64,000 bases of DNA from Erigeron canadensis (lineage: Eukaryota > Streptophyta > Magnoliopsida > Asterales > Asteraceae), in the NCBI RefSeq assembly GCF_010389155.1, contig NC_057764.1, positions 36,464,275 to 36,528,274 of the forward strand, written 5' to 3'. The notes beneath the pieces were generated by a model. The model did not search any database. It saw only the letters and a program-made list of their open reading frames with translations, and was not told the DNA's origin. This document shows positions 10,391-24,224 of the stretch, in pieces. Positions within the stretch are counted from its first letter, which is position 1; the number at the start of each line of letters is the position of its first letter. The position numbers and the translations under genes are program-made.

Positions 10391-13300
10391 GATATAATGT
10401 GGTGTGAGATATAAGTGAGAGAATAGTTGTCAACAAAATAAATAATAGAATGTGGTATGAGTGTGATAAACTGAGTTAGCATAAGAGGATTCGTTGAATA
10501 GGAAGAATGAGAAAAATGGCAAAACAAAAGATGGGATGCCAACAAAAAAAAGTCATAAGTTAAAGTTTCATATGTGAATTTTTTTTTATAATTTCATGTT
10601 AGACATGATTTTTCTCCCACTTATGGTGTGTTTCTTTTTTCGAGCATAGAGATGATTAGATGGGTTAATGAACAATCGATGATCCTAATTTGTCATTAAA
10701 AAGGTCAAAATTTCAAGTTTGTGAACTTGAAAAAGATATTTTCTTAATCATTTTTGGGTGTAAAACTATATAAAATATTAATTATAATTATTATACATGG
10801 TTAGAAAAATATTATGAAAGAGATCGAGTCACTATATCTTCGGATAAGGGCAGGCTCAAGTTGGGTAACTCGTGGTAGCAATTACGAGGTGTATGTAAGT
10901 TCTTTTTTAATTGGTCTACATGTCACTTAAGTTATCAAGTATGCACAAATTTAGAAGGATTTAAAGAAATACTGGTATAACATGGAACAATATATTAGTG
11001 AACTAGTGATTTATCCCTTAAATTAACATATGTATAAGTATATATTTTTTTTCAGTCTATTAAACTCAGTAACTATTTTTATTAAAACTTTTTTATGACA
11101 AAAATTAGCCTTGGATTAATTTATATATGTGGAGTTTAATCATACATTTATTACAAAAACCACAAGGGTTATATAGTGCTCCAAGTCCAACATGTTGGGT
11201 TGCATGAGCATCTAGTCCACTTTTTGGTACACAACTACACTTACCTTCAAAATGGGCATCTTTTGGTACTTTTTTTTTATTGATTAAAGAGAGAGATATT
11301 ATACATATAATTCAACATATATAAAATTCAATATAACAAGCAACAAAAATGGAACTTTTGAAATTGTATTTAAAATGATTATTCTCAATGCTAAGAGTAA
11401 AATCTACAATCTGAACTAAATAATTTACTGTAGAAATTGATTAAATTAGGGTAATAAGGAAAATAATTACTTATGGTAACCCATATATATGTTGTTGCAT
11501 ATGTTTCTACATATTGTTCAAAACGTTACTAGTTTGGTTTGAGAAACTTAATATTAAAACCCAATTCTTGCCAGATGATGCAAAACTAGTTTTTAAAACT
11601 TGCAATAATCGAGTTTGCAGTCCACAGAAAGTGATAACCATCCAAGAGATGCCTTTTGAAACCATTTTAATAATTTTTACTTAATTATTATCGTTGGTAG
11701 TTTGCATGCAACTAAAATACAACTTATTTTTTTCCTTTTAATCATGCCTTTATGGCATTCTATTGAATTTGATAATTAGTTAAGAGTAAAATAAGTGATT
11801 TATCCCATCCAACTACCTTTTTTGTTTATCGTTCACACACACATTTATATATATATATTCATTCAATTATAATAAACGACTATGAACATAATATTCTTTT
11901 GTTCATTTATGTGGATAAACGTTTGATAATTTGTTCTCGAACGTTTATCTGTTTAAAACTTTAAATTGGTTCATTTATGTTATAAATATAATCTATACTT
12001 ATATTGAACGAAACAAATGCAAAAAATGAACACAAACAAAAATATAGATGGAAATGTTGGGATTCGAATCCAACGTTTCTATTTATATGTTTGTGTTAAT
12101 TTTTTTATCTAGTGTATGTTCATTCGTTTGTGTTCATAACATGAACATGCCAATATGCTTAATGAACTAACATGATACATGAATAAAGATTTATGTTGAT
12201 TTCATTCCTAACTGTTAGTGAACATAAACAAAACAACGTAAAAAAGGTAATGGAGGGAACCCTAGCCCCGGTACCACAATTCTATTCAGTTCGTTTACAC
12301 TCCTGTTGTTAACCCTTGAAAGCCTATATCCACTGATCTCACAATTATCATGCGAGAAGGATAATGCTACACTTATGAAGGTTCTCTTTCAATTCCTTTT
12401 CTTCATATCATTAGGTCCACATCATGTTAAGATGACTCATAATGTTTTGTAACTCAGTGTCCCCAAAGCAGGGACACTGTAACCTCATTCATTAATCTCA
12501 TCCATTAGTATGTGAGCTTATATGTGTCGAGAGCTCAATGTGAACTGGGTTCTGATTTTGTCTACAATAACGGTTGTTCAGTTTGAACATGTGGATCTCG
12601 TTGTGTGATTGTCTCTTGTTTCAGAAGTGACCCCAGTCGGAATACTTCCCCATATATGCTCCAATTCTCCAAAGGCCCAAAAAAGTGGTTTGAAGGGAAG
12701 TTTTTGGATGATATATTGGTCAAGTAAAAATGAGCCTAACATATTACATATCCATTAGACCATAATCAATTTCATACAGATCACAGAACGTTTGTTCAAT
12801 ATTGTACTGTATTTGACAAAGGAATGTCGGCAAATCAACAGTTCATCGGTGTTTTTACAAATCATACAGTTCAATTCTATATTTGTTTAGTTTTAATTGC
12901 GAGCAATGATACCGCTATCATGTGACCAAATGGACCCACAGATTAAAGTTAGAGGTCACATGTGCAAAACTTGTCAAAGACAAGTGAGAAAACTATATCT
13001 TGTGATCCATGTTTGATGTTAGTGCTTACCGGACACATGAGTTATATACGGTGTGCGCTCTAGGTATCAAAACCGTACACGGGACTAGATAGTTACCACC
13101 CATTTTTTATTTGAGAAAAAAATTGGATGGTTCCACATTATATCAAATCATTTGGTAAAAGATCTTTGAGTAATGCAGGAATAAAACGATATGATTTCCC
13201 AAACCAACATACAAGCTGAAACCAAAATCTGATCAATGACATGTACAACTGGTAGTAATAAGCACATGCCCAAATAATGCCCAAGTGAAATAATTGATAT

Positions 13301-13592
13301 ATACATCAAGCTACAACTTTATTCGATTGTACCAGACTCGAGTAACTTACTCTGTTTTTGCTGAAATCGTATGTATACCATTATCCGAAAGACATCTTTT
13401 ACTAAACTAAACTGAAGAAAAACAAACTCACAATTACGTTAGGATGTTAATCATGAACCAATTTGGTTTCTATATACTTGATTATGATATGGATTTCTAT
13501 CAGTAAAGTGTTACAAAACTACAAGTTGGAATGGGGAAACAAAAATGGGTGGAGGAATAACCTTTTGTAGCACATGAAAAGGGAAGCATATC
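10391..13592. other. 3.2 kb intergenic region without a recognisable gene
   Basis: No frame with coding character or family motifs. It contains a fold-back repeat at about 12005-12141 (separate entry). The sequence upstream of 13593 is the 3' flank of the minus-strand EamA gene. Confidence 0.5.
12005..12141. repeat. fold-back MITE-like inverted repeat
   Basis: The sequence is palindromic around 12070: GTTGGGATTCGAATCCAAC forms the tip. Outwards, GAACACAAACAAAAATATAG on the left mirrors CTATTTATATGTTTGTGTT on the right, and GAACGAAAC mirrors GTTTGTGTTC. No target-site duplication was identified. The GATTCGAATC tip resembles a tRNA B-box by chance. Confidence 0.55.
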
Positions 13593-16500
13593 TTACTCAA
13601 TTTCTTTTTCTGGTCCGAAATATACGGTACAACAAGCAGAAACTAATATAAGAAAGCATCCAACAAGTTTACCAAATGACAACACTACTCGCAATGATCC
13701 CATGCCCCATAATTGAAATAAAGCAACCTGAAAAGAATGTCGCAAACACGTATATTATGATATACTGAGATTCCATCCCTTGCATCATGAAAAGAAACAT
13801 ACACGTCCACATAATCATCCAACTTATACATAAAAACCTAGTTCTAACCCGAAGTTTGTCAAATAGGGATGCGTTTCTAATTGCATGTCTGAGGCTCTAA
13901 GCTTTTCTCTATAAGATGGTGCTAAATTTATATATGTACTGTGACGTTCACAAAATGTACAAGAATCCATACATATTCTTCAGGTAACTATAGTCCCTGA
14001 TCTTTCCATTTACTAATGCATCTGGGATTTGGTACTAACATATCATGTATATTCTTTTTTACCAGAAGTGGAGGAGTTTCCCAGAAGCTCCTTGCAATAA
14101 AGGTAGATGCATTTTTGCATACCAGGAAAGGCACCCTTATCTATCAAGAATAAATTCTTTATAAAACTAAATTTTAATTTTGACATTCTTAATAGCTTGA
14201 CAAATTAAAAGATAAAATGGGACCATCTCTCATCACTTTATTTCTTCTTTTAGAACTTTCTTGGTGTCAAGGAGTTGTATTTTTATTACGACATTTTGTC
14301 GGTACCGTTAACACGGGTAACTAGAGTCATTAGTGGGATAAAATGTGTTTCTTTTACTAGTACTTTAACAAGAAAGTAGTTCACCTACCTCCAGATACTG
14401 AATATTTGCAACTTTGCTAGTTTTCTCAAGCTGAAGTCCACGTGCCAGAAATAACTGCAGTAAAATAGTTCTTTTCTTTTTGGTCAAAACTTAACTAGTA
14501 GATGGCCACAATAAGATATCTAAGGGATGTTTATGACATGCTGTATATCATTTTCGCATACGGGTACGGTCTACGTCCAGGATCTTACCTCAGCAAAAAA
14601 GGCCAACATGCTGAGAAAAATCATAAGAATGAAAGAATAGAAGCTAGGCAGCACAAAGTCCTGTAAGACAGAAGTAAACACATATGATGGTCACGGATAT
14701 GATTGATAAAAGGCATTCAGAGGGATGAAATATAAGAAGAAATAAGTTTAATGTAAAGTTGACTTTGTTGTCTGTCATCCCCAACAACTTAATGGAGCTC
14801 TGATTAAAGTATGAAACTGAAGTTGAGTAGGCATTTAAAAAACAGGAGACATTCATGTGAAACTAAAATTCAAAGCCCTACTTTTGTGACAAAATTCTAT
14901 ATTCAATGGTGCCTCAATATGCTTCCTAAGTCCTAACACAATTATTATCCTGTCTATCCTAAAAATACAATGTTTGACTCGGCATATGGTATATATGAAT
15001 TGTCTTTTACCAATAAAGTAATTAAAAGCTAAATACCTAAAAAACCAACTAACTTCTTCAAACTTAGGGTGGGCTAACATCACAGTACAAGTCAACAACA
15101 TGACACCACAGCTACAATAAATTCTTCAAATATAAGTTTAGCAAATTACAGTCTTACTTCAGTGATGATCATGCATACTGCAGTAGCAGGAGTAGCCAAA
15201 TAGTCCAAATGATAATATAGTACCTCTGAAACGAGAATGAAACTTTTATTTTTGATAAGTAACATAAAGCCTGAAAGGACAAACAGACAGCAGAATTAAA
15301 CTTACACAGGTTGGTCAGAGGCCTTTGCTCCAGCCCTTACAAGGCAGTAACTCACTCCACCAGCCAATGATGACACTAAACCAATCAAAACAGCAAAAAC
15401 ATGGCCTGCTCCATGAACACCTGAACCTTTAGCTGCTGATACCCCTGCGGAAAAAAAAGCATGTATCTCATAAATCCAGCTAAAGTAACATCTAACATGA
15501 CAAAAAGAGTGCATTGGCATTACTAATAACTAAAATACGAAAGGATACGTTGAAAAAAAAAAGTGCGATGGTTACACTTATGACTTAACCGCCAAACTAG
15601 TCACATTTATTTAAGTAACTGCAGCGTGATTTTGGATGGGCAGCATATATTATTTCAGGGTACATGCTGTGCTCTATGGTTCTTTATTGTACGGTGCATA
15701 GTCCAGCTTTATTAGCTTTACTTACCTACTTACCCACCTATAATATATCTTTAGCATACAATGTACGCATATCTTACAGAGATTCTCTGTCGGCAGTGAA
15801 TACTTTTATACTCTCAAAGTACTTGAATTATATTAGAGCCGAAGGGACCCTAATCAGACGATGCTAGTTATGGCCAGAATGCTATACAAATCTAAGACAC
15901 ACCAGGGCAGAGCCTATTATGTATTGCCGCTGAATCTGATGTGGCATGCTCTGTTGACAGCTCAAGTCCTTCGACTGCTGCATGACAGTACTGTTTCTGG
16001 TGATTGAATTGTTTACTATCTTGTCCATTGTTGTTCACTCCCCATTTATCTGCCCCAGATATGAAAAGTTCACAACTAGGCGGTCAAACTAAATTTGGGT
16101 AGAATCAATTGATCCAAAATGATTCAGCACCCAAATTTGTGAAATGCTGGCCTAAAGTTGTGAGATAATAACTACTTTGAGTCAGGATCACTGAATCCTA
16201 CTGCTTCTGGTTAAGCTTAAGAAAACTAAAAATAATAATTTAACATTTCATATCTTAAAATAAGAATTCTCATGAAGCATGAAGTGCATATACACCTCAA
16301 AATTGCCATCTTTTTGATATGGCTCACTCTTTACTGATCGACTGCATAGCTAACTTCTCCATTTGCAGATATGTAATGACTAATGAATAGACCATACAAC
16401 ACACATTTTAATCAGCTAGATGCCTCTAGTGATCTAAATGGAGATTCCCTCCAACCCTACTATTTCACTCTCTTTTTAATGTGTTTCCTATATCCATAAT

Positions 16501-19500
16501 TTCCATTCGATAAAAACAGACATGACCAAACATAAAATTAAATTCAAAAGGTATGTTTTTGTTGCATATTATTCGTGTCTGAAAAGATTATAGACGTATA
16601 GTAACATATTCGCTAAAATCTTATCCCCAAAAGCTATTTTACTGCTAAGATCTTCCTATGTTTTTGTAGGAGTGAACCGAGTCTCATGGAAAAATAAGAA
16701 GCAAAGTACAGGTCTCTTGCTCCATAACAAAACTAAAACAAAATATCTAGAGTAATAATGTCACTCGTAACTTTATGCTGGCAAGTTGAGCATCAATATC
16801 TAATTACCTCTGCACCAACTTTAGAAATGTTATGCTATGTTTCTTTATTTATACTACATGCATAGCGTATATAGTCTGGGTTCATTAGGTCACATTTACA
16901 TCATGTTTGTATCTTACTTATCCTAGTCCTCATGATCCCACTATGTAAGTGCAGTAACAACACCAACTTACACATGTCTACATATGAAAAGATTTGACAA
17001 ACCAAAACTAATTCTATAATAGAATTGGTAGCATAAATATTAATTCAAAAAGTAAAAGAAGATTGCAACTGTTGAAAACTCGAGTAACATTTTATGTCTC
17101 ATATACTTCTTCTTTTGACAAATATACCTGTATAGATAGTCTAATCAATAACCATATACTTTTGAACTTGAAGGCACAAAACATTGATTCAGAAAAGGCC
17201 CTTTAGCATAATACACATTATCCAACATCATCAAGGTATTGATAGGTTTATTAACTGCATGCTTACTTTAAAAGAGTTCAATATGTGATATGCAATTAAA
17301 AGTTTATGTTTTTACAAAATTCTACACAACGAAAATTTGTGTTAAGACATAACCTGTTAAACCCAGCGAGAATGAGAGAAATAGAAACCACAAGAAACTT
17401 CAGCCGTGAACGTAAAATAAATAGATAAACAAAACATCAAGTGATAAAGACCCAATACCAATTCAAATGGATTTACTAACTCACTTCTGTACCTTCTATG
17501 CTGGTAGGCGATCCAAGAATAAAGAGCACCCCAAAGAAACTGATAGCAATACCTGAAAAGCAGATATCATTTGTGAAATAATTTATGTGCAATTGTTCAA
17601 GAAATGAAAAGATGATATGCAAGAACTAAAAATTAGAATGAATATATTCAGACAGGGTAAGAGGTGGAAATGCGATTGACAGGATTAAACACACTCATCA
17701 CACATCACCAATATCTAGCGTACACTTTTAGCATGCTTGTTAACCAAACAGGATTTCTTTTGACTCCGCCAAACGGAAAGGACATCGGAAAGCAATTACA
17801 GGAAACTCCTCGGTTTATCCGTCGAACTTACAATCCGTACTCCAATCAAAAATTCAAACCTCACCCAGTGACACAATATCACACTTCTAGACATATGATG
17901 CAATATATCTGAAGGTCAGAAGGTGCTTCCCCAACCAAGTGGCTGAGGTTTTAAGTCCCACCAGGGACAATGATGTAGTGAAAAGGAGTAGTGCCGAGTG
18001 TGTATGTATGTTTCCTTGAAAAAACATGTTTAGAAAAACATGATCAAATGTTTCTTATAAAAACAGTTACCATACCTGCTATGTCTGCTATTTTCAAATT
18101 CTCATGCAATATGAACCTTGCTGCAACTGAAGCCATTATTGGAGTTGTAAAGCTCAATATCATAGCTTGAGACATAGGTAATCTCTGAATACTGCAAAGA
18201 AAAGTTCCGTGCAAGAATTAGGAGAAGAAGTTGCACTTCTGGATAAACAATATCAGGGAGGGAAGGATGGTAGTAACGTTTCAGACTGAGGTTGGTGCAG
18301 GGGAAAACTTGCCAGTAAATGAAAGTTAACAAAGATACACATCCTGAAAGAGCCCTTGAAACTAGGAGGTTCCTGACATTTGCAGTCCCAAATAGCGGTT
18401 CTCCACTTCTTCTTAACCACATAAATGATAATATGGAGATAACTACACATCTTGTAAATGCTATCTCAAATAGGGGAATGGCTTGAGCTGTCATAACAAA
18501 AAAACTAGACGGATGAAGTGGAGGCCAAACTAGTGGCAACTAACAAAGCAAAGAAGCTAAGCAGATCTGTTCAAAATCCTTGTGATACTATAGTTTTTAT
18601 AATTCAAATACTGAATGCTAATAAAATATTATCTTGGTGTTATGAGATCTTCTACATCAAATTGGATATTTTTTTTATAAAATATTTCGAGGTACATAGA
18701 ACAGCTTTTCGAGTTTTTCTTCCTTCTATTAGAATAAACTTCTTAGAACACCACAATCTTCTCACACTAGTTTCTTTCCTACTATCAGATACTCTGGGCT
18801 CATAGAATAGAATACTCAAGCAGTTTGGGTTATCAGTTATCAGTAACCGAGTATAAAAAGTACAGAACATAAATCAGCATGTTGGTGCTTATTCAAGATT
18901 TCAAAATGTGTTGTTTAACGATTTAACTAATGTGTATGTCTCAACTAAAATGTTGAAGTCAAGCCATTCGACCTACAAACTCTACTTTAACTTAGTACAC
19001 ACTACACTCGGAGTGGTTACAATCTAAACTAGCATCTTGCATCTCATCTCTACATCGTGAACAATAAATCCAGTAATCAATCTATGTCGACGAGTACATT
19101 CTCAACTAACACATACAACAGAAAGAGAAGTATTCTATATATCTCCGGATAGCAACAGATAAAATGCCATATCACAGCATAAAACACAAAATATATATAC
19201 CGCGTATGTATAACTTCACATATTTGAACTGGAAAAGGAGAAAGGAACTGCTAACCTGAGGCGACGTCCATAATAACTTCCATAACACAGTAAATCGAAG
19301 CCGACAAAACCATGCATAACAAACCGGAATACCTAGCAGATCCACTCCATAACCACATAACAAACAGCGTAAACGGCGATATCTCCGCTTCAACTAGTCT
19401 CGCAATTTGTTCCTTTTATCCACAAATATATCATCAATAACTAACACAAACACACATTACAGACGAGTAACAACTAACAACCTAGGGTTTTATCATCACA

Positions 19501-19773
19501 CATAACAATTCCTATAAACAGTACATATATATGTATAGATATAGATAGATATATTACCTTGTTAGCTTTACGCCTAGGGTAAGAAACGGTGAAAATGTTG
19601 ATTTTAGGAGGAGGCTTAATATTATTATTATTAATATCTGATGATTGTGATAAAAGAGGTGTAATCTGGTCGTCTGAAGCTGAATCGGAAGGTTCATTAG
19701 AGGAGGCTACTAATTCAACAATATGAGAGTGATGTCGGTGGTCTTCCGGACCGTCTATAACTGTTGATTCCAT
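13593..19773 (-). CDS. EamA-like drug/metabolite transporter (DMT superfamily)
   Basis: Ten exons: 19558-19773, 19256-19412, 18313-18529, 18076-18191, 17493-17552, 15308-15444, 15158-15223, 14589-14660, 14389-14454 and 13593-13727. They join in phase to 413 residues ending CTVYFGPEKEIE and TAA. The first 72 residues are hydrophilic and probably cytosolic, with SYPRRKANK. Several hydrophobic spans follow, in the order expected of two EamA halves: EISPFTLFVMWLW, FEIAFTRCVVISILSFMWLR, SQAMILSFTTPIMASVAARF, GHVFAVLIGLVSSLAGGVSY, then LPSFYSFILMIFLSMLAFFAE and LFLARGLQLEKTSKVANIQY. EamA proteins export or move small metabolites; the substrate here cannot be read from sequence. Intron 3 appears to use a GC donor (TACTG|GCAAGT at 18313/18312); the only nearby GT breaks the frame. 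Intron 5 is about 2 kb. The exon 6 donor was chosen as CCT|GTGTAAG because it alone keeps phase with exon 7. Confidence 0.85.
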
Positions 19774-20660
19774 TTCTTAATATTATTACATGTAATTGAA
19801 TTCCAGCTGGTGAGTTTTGATTGGATGATTTTAGGTCAGATTATTATGTATAAACAATGGGAGCTCAAGGAAGGAAGAATTTGATCATGAAATCGATGTG
19901 AGATCGTGAGAAATGAAAAAGACGATGGCGCTGGTGGTGGTGGAAATTAGTGGTTATTGGTCAATGATATGGAGGTTGAGAGTGATATGCTAACGGTCAA
20001 CACAGCTGGGCTAATGAATGATATTGGACACGAGGTGTAATCGACATGGGACGGCCTGCGAGTTACATTTAGTAACCTTTTTCTTTCTTTCTTTTTTTTA
20101 AAAAAAGTTACATTTTGTATAGCCAACAAGTGTATAGGTGATGATTGATATTTTGGTCCATTTGATCGATATGCTGGCTTATTGAATATAATTTTAAGGA
20201 CCATTGCATTAATTACACAAATGATCGTCTATTCTCATTAAACCCCCTTGTTTCCACATCTATTTCAACTCTCTCATTCCATCTAATGATTTTCTTAAAT
20301 CAGATTCAATATTAGTTATGACGTTCAACTTCATCAACCGAAAGGAGCATGAGATATTATGTCCTTTGGAGTTTGGACCGTGATTCTCTCTTATCCATGT
20401 GAGGTAGAGTTATTAACAGCGCACACAAGCAAAGATCGCGACATTAAGTACCACATGGTTATCGTTCTTTCAATCAAAGTCGTTCATAAACTCGAACTTG
20501 AGTGTAACATTAACAAACGGAATCCTTATAGAACCTACACAAGAAGCTTTATAGTGTATATGTAGGTTTACACATAAATGTGGCAGTAAAAGGATCGAAT
20601 ATATTATATGTTTAACTATATACAGTTACAATGGAAATATAGTTTTTTAAAAAAAAAGCC
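19774..20660. other. upstream region of the EamA gene and 3' flank of the sugar-transporter pseudogene
   Basis: No gene is seen. The first 200 bp should hold the leader and promoter of the minus-strand EamA gene. I could not fix a TATA box or transcription start. The remainder is unremarkable AT-rich sequence. Confidence 0.5.
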
Positions 20661-22506
20661 CTAATCATGCTTGGTGAAACTAGGGTTTAGTGATTTCTCA
20701 ATTTCTTCAAGAGACCGCCCTTTCGTTTCAACTAAGAAAGAATAAGAGAATAATGTTGTCAATAAAGAAACAACACCAAAGCTCCCATAAACTGGTGTAA
20801 CCCCAAACTTCTTTGTCAACTCAAGGAAGAATAGGCCAACCAAGAAATTACACACCTGAAATAGAATTTCATACCAAATTATTGTTGACAACACCCAAAC
20901 TAATTAGCTAATCGCCGTAGTCTTTCCTTCCTTTTTTTCTTTTCTTGTCATTTTAAAATTTTCGAACTTGAATCATCTTCTTATCAATTAATAATCATGA
21001 CAATTGATATCACTGATTTTCATCCATATGTTTTCCCTTTTTCCAAATACAATCTCTAGCTTTTATTGAATGGAGATTTAAATCTTCAGATACCAAATGA
21101 TATACACAAACATTTAAGATCCGTACTCAGTGAACTGAAAAACTGAAGCTCATAATCTTCCCGCGTGTCCTGCTGCTGCTGCTGAGCTCAGGTATAATAA
21201 GACCGGTTATTGGACCAGCTCTGATTGCATAAGTCAACATATACCTTACATAATATATTATGGTATTAGATTAGATACCATATTACTATTCTCGGTGAAG
21301 TCTAGATTGTGAATGAGAGTAAGTGATAATATTAAATATCAAATATTGCAAAAAAATGGATGAGCTTACAAGATTGTCCCAAGAATAGACAAGTTGTTAT
21401 GAAGCTCTTCATCTATAGGAAAGCTGATAGCAAAGACAACAATAAACATAGATACTGTCTGAACAAACAAGTAATAATTTCAGTATAATAGAGAAGAGAA
21501 AAATGTATGTAAAAAGAATTATCCTATAGAATGTCCACCCAACAAAAAACTAAAAAACTTGTTTCATTTTATTAGATCTTTACCATTAATTCCCAGATAA
21601 CTTCCAATTATTAGCTTTTGCCTCCCTTCCTTATCAACCAAGTATAAAGCACAAAGTGCACCTGCAAGCCATTATAGAGAAAAGAGTTAGATGCAGTTGG
21701 ATTCTTGCAGGTGACACAAACTTCCTGTACTCAATGTCACATTAAAAACCTGCAAAATTGGTAAGTCCAACATATAGACTTGCCAATGCACCATTTGTGA
21801 TTCCAGCATCTTTGAAAGTTAACGAAGAAAAATATAGAACTGCATTGATGCCAGCAAATTGTTGCAGTACAAACAGAGTGCCTCCAATGCAAGCAGCTAC
21901 AACCATTAAAACTATTCAGCTAATTCGTATATGAGGCCTAAAACATGATTTCATAGACAATAATACTACCTCGAGAATGTGGTTCCTGTAGCAGTTCTGA
22001 CCATCTGCTGTCCAAATCATCACCGTCATTCTTAAGAACAGACTGAAATTCTTCAATGCTTCCATCAACCTTGGATGGTCCCCAAAGATTTGAGATAACT
22101 TTTTTAGCATCATCAACCTTCCCAGCCTTCACAAATAGTACAATCAGTCAATATGAATATTTCACATAATTATTTAACAAAGTATATAGTAAAACCTTAC
22201 ATTGCATAGCCAGTGGGGGCTCTCAACAGCAAACTGCATACCAAATGCTAAAATAAAACCAGGTACACTTGCAATATAGAGCATCGTTCTCCACCTGTAA
22301 AGAATTCATTAAACTGTATCAAGCATTATATACCAGAAAATAGCAATCAATTCCACACAAGCGCCAGGAATAAAACTTAAGAGATACATTTACCAATGAG
22401 GATCATTCTCAAAGAAGATCCCTTGAAAGAGTGAAGCTATAATTCCAGTACATGTTCCAATTTGACACAAGCTACCAAATGAACCCCTAAATTTTGTTGG
22501 AGAAAC
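20661..22506 (-). pseudogene. plastidic-glucose-transporter-like MFS gene, truncated and with an internal stop
   Basis: Eight exons: 22394-22506, 22201-22294, 21970-22126, 21750-21896, 21584-21661, 21370-21454, 21127-21244 and 20661-20855. They join in phase to about 328 residues of the sugar-porter family, nearest in motif pattern to plastidic glucose transporters (pGlcT): SPTKFRGSFGS, VESPHWL, QQFAGINAVLYFSS, DKEGRQKL and VETKGRSLEEIE. Two defects are visible. First, nothing corresponds to the N-terminal ~170 residues (first four spans, first GRR motif and transit peptide) between 22507 and 24500; a fold-back MITE and other repeats lie there. Second, the last codon of exon 7, where the family has Trp (SVHW|V), reads TGA at 21129-21127. 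The conserved GAGP loop also reads RAGP. Other exons are open with good borders, so decay may be recent or a short product may still be made. Confidence 0.8.
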
Positions 22507-22956
22507 CTGAAAAAACAGTTAAATTATTTTTAGTACTAATAAAAAAAATCATAGACGGATTCATTTCCATTCATTGTAATGTGGTATGTTACAAGTTTAT
22601 ACCATGTCCACATTTAATGATAAGATTTGATCATCTTAGTTTTCAACATTGAAATATTTCAAGATTATAATAATTTAAAAAAGGTTGACCGTGCTTAATT
22701 GCAAAACATTAACAAAAAGAGTTACCACATTTAAGATATTTAAAAGTATTCTGCCTACAACACAATAACAGGCCGTGTGTTTACTATTAACATATTAGTA
22801 GATTATACCATGACAATGTGCCTGATTTGTGTCATGTTTTGCCTAAAATGCATGAAAAGTAAAGCTTTTGAAAAGTTGATCATTCATGTTCATCTAGACA
22901 TATAGAAATTTGGGTGTGTACGTATGTGTGTGTCGTATATATATATATATATATAT

Positions 22957-23436
22957 TGAAAAGTTATTTTGAGAAATTTTTTTTGCGAGAACCTTTTAGA
23001 ATTTTTCAAATCAAGCCCAATCGATGATTATTCTTTACATGAAAATTATTTTTTGATTGTTTTCTTAATAACTTATGTTTAATTTTAAAGTTTATAATTA
23101 TGTGGAGGCATGGATTATCATCCGTTATACAATTATATGGAGATTTGGATTCTTGATCACATGTGCATGAATATTACTATGATTACATGTGATCGACTTG
23201 CATACATGTGATCATAGCAATATTCGTGCACATATGATCAAGAATCCAAATCTCCACATAATTGTATAACGGATGATAATCTATGTCTCCACACAATTAT
23301 AAACTTCAAAATTACACATAAGTTATCCAGAAAAAAGTCAAAAAACAATTTTCATGTAAAGAACAATCATTGGTTGGGCTTGATTTGAAAAGTTCTCAAA
23401 GGTTCTCGAAAAAAAAAGGGTTCTCAAAATAACTTC

Positions 23437-23439
<3 letters not shown>
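22957..23439. mobile_element. fold-back MITE, about 480 bp, nearly full-length palindrome
   Basis: The left arm from 22957 (TGAAAAGTTATTTTGAGAA) mirrors the right arm ending at 23439 (reversed: GGTGAAGTTATTTTGAGAA). Pairing continues almost to the centre near 23195: GGAGATTTGGATTCTTGATC on the left faces GATCAAGAATCCAAATCTCC on the right, and ACATGTGATC faces GATCATAG-type sequence at the tip. Both sides abut (TA)n runs, so a TA target site (Tc1/mariner Stowaway-like) is possible but cannot be proven. No coding frame is present. Confidence 0.75.
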
Positions 23440-23467
<28 letters not shown>

Positions 23468-23479
23468 GTAAAGAACACC

Positions 23480-23525
23480 ATCCGTTGCCGCCACCGCCCC
23501 CGCATTGCGCGGATACCCATCTCGT
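23480..23525 (+). mobile_element. Helitron-like 3' terminus
   Basis: CCGCATTGCGCGGATACCCA with a short GC-rich hairpin followed by an A/T/C spacer and CTCGT resembles the 3' end of plant Helitrons (hairpin, then CTRRT), but with CTCGT instead of CTAGT. A similar end (CGCAACGCGCGGGTACTATG, then CTCGTC) lies at 27325-27363. No 5' TC end was matched. Confidence 0.35.
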
Positions 23526-24224
23526 CTTTATATAAGAGAAGATGACAATTTGCTTTAGGCGTCTTCCAATATGGGTTCTTTGTAATCTTTTTCTTACTGT
23601 CACGTCAATTTTTCTTTTTTCAAAAAGATCTCTTCCACATCCACTACCAATAATACTTTTTTTTCACCTCTTTCTTAGTTTTTCTATTTCTATTTTATAT
23701 TTACCTGAAATATATAAGACTACTTTTTTTAAACAAAAAATATTATATAAATTTAAAGCATTATATAAGTTTAAACATAAAGGTTATATCTAAGGTTTAA
23801 AAATTTAAATATACATTTTAAACTATATATTTATTTTTGTAAGCCACTAAAAGCCTGGAAGCTAAGAATCAATATATATTAAATATAATATATATATATA
23901 TATATGTTATTTTTTCCTTTTTTTTTTCTTACTTCCTTTTTTTTCCTTTTTCTTCGCTCTTTTTTCATTCTCTTAAATATATCATATAACTAAAAGAGGA
24001 GATCCGGGATACATTTGACAGCCCTTAAAATCCTTCAAATTATATTTTCCTTCATCTCTCTCCTAATCCTTTTTTTTAATCTTTTTCCCCCCTCTATTTC
24101 CATCTTTATCTTTTTAAAAATAAACTTTATTATTAACAAATTATCTGAAGTCCAATCTATTATATTTTATAATCACAAAAATTATTTTTGTAAAACAAGT
24201 TCATTCTTTTGTATATTTTTAAAA

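Noticed and set aside
10245..10436. 63-residue Arg/Ser-rich frame on the minus strand
   Set aside because: It lies in the GC-rich terminal repeat region of the Harbinger element and follows its GCGAG motifs.
12055..12085. GATTCGAATC tip as part of a tRNA gene
   Set aside because: It is the centre of a fold-back repeat. No A box, acceptor stem or anticodon arm is present.
17664..17912. 82-residue frame on the plus strand inside EamA intron 4
   Set aside because: It lies antisense within an intron and has no family similarity that I recognise.
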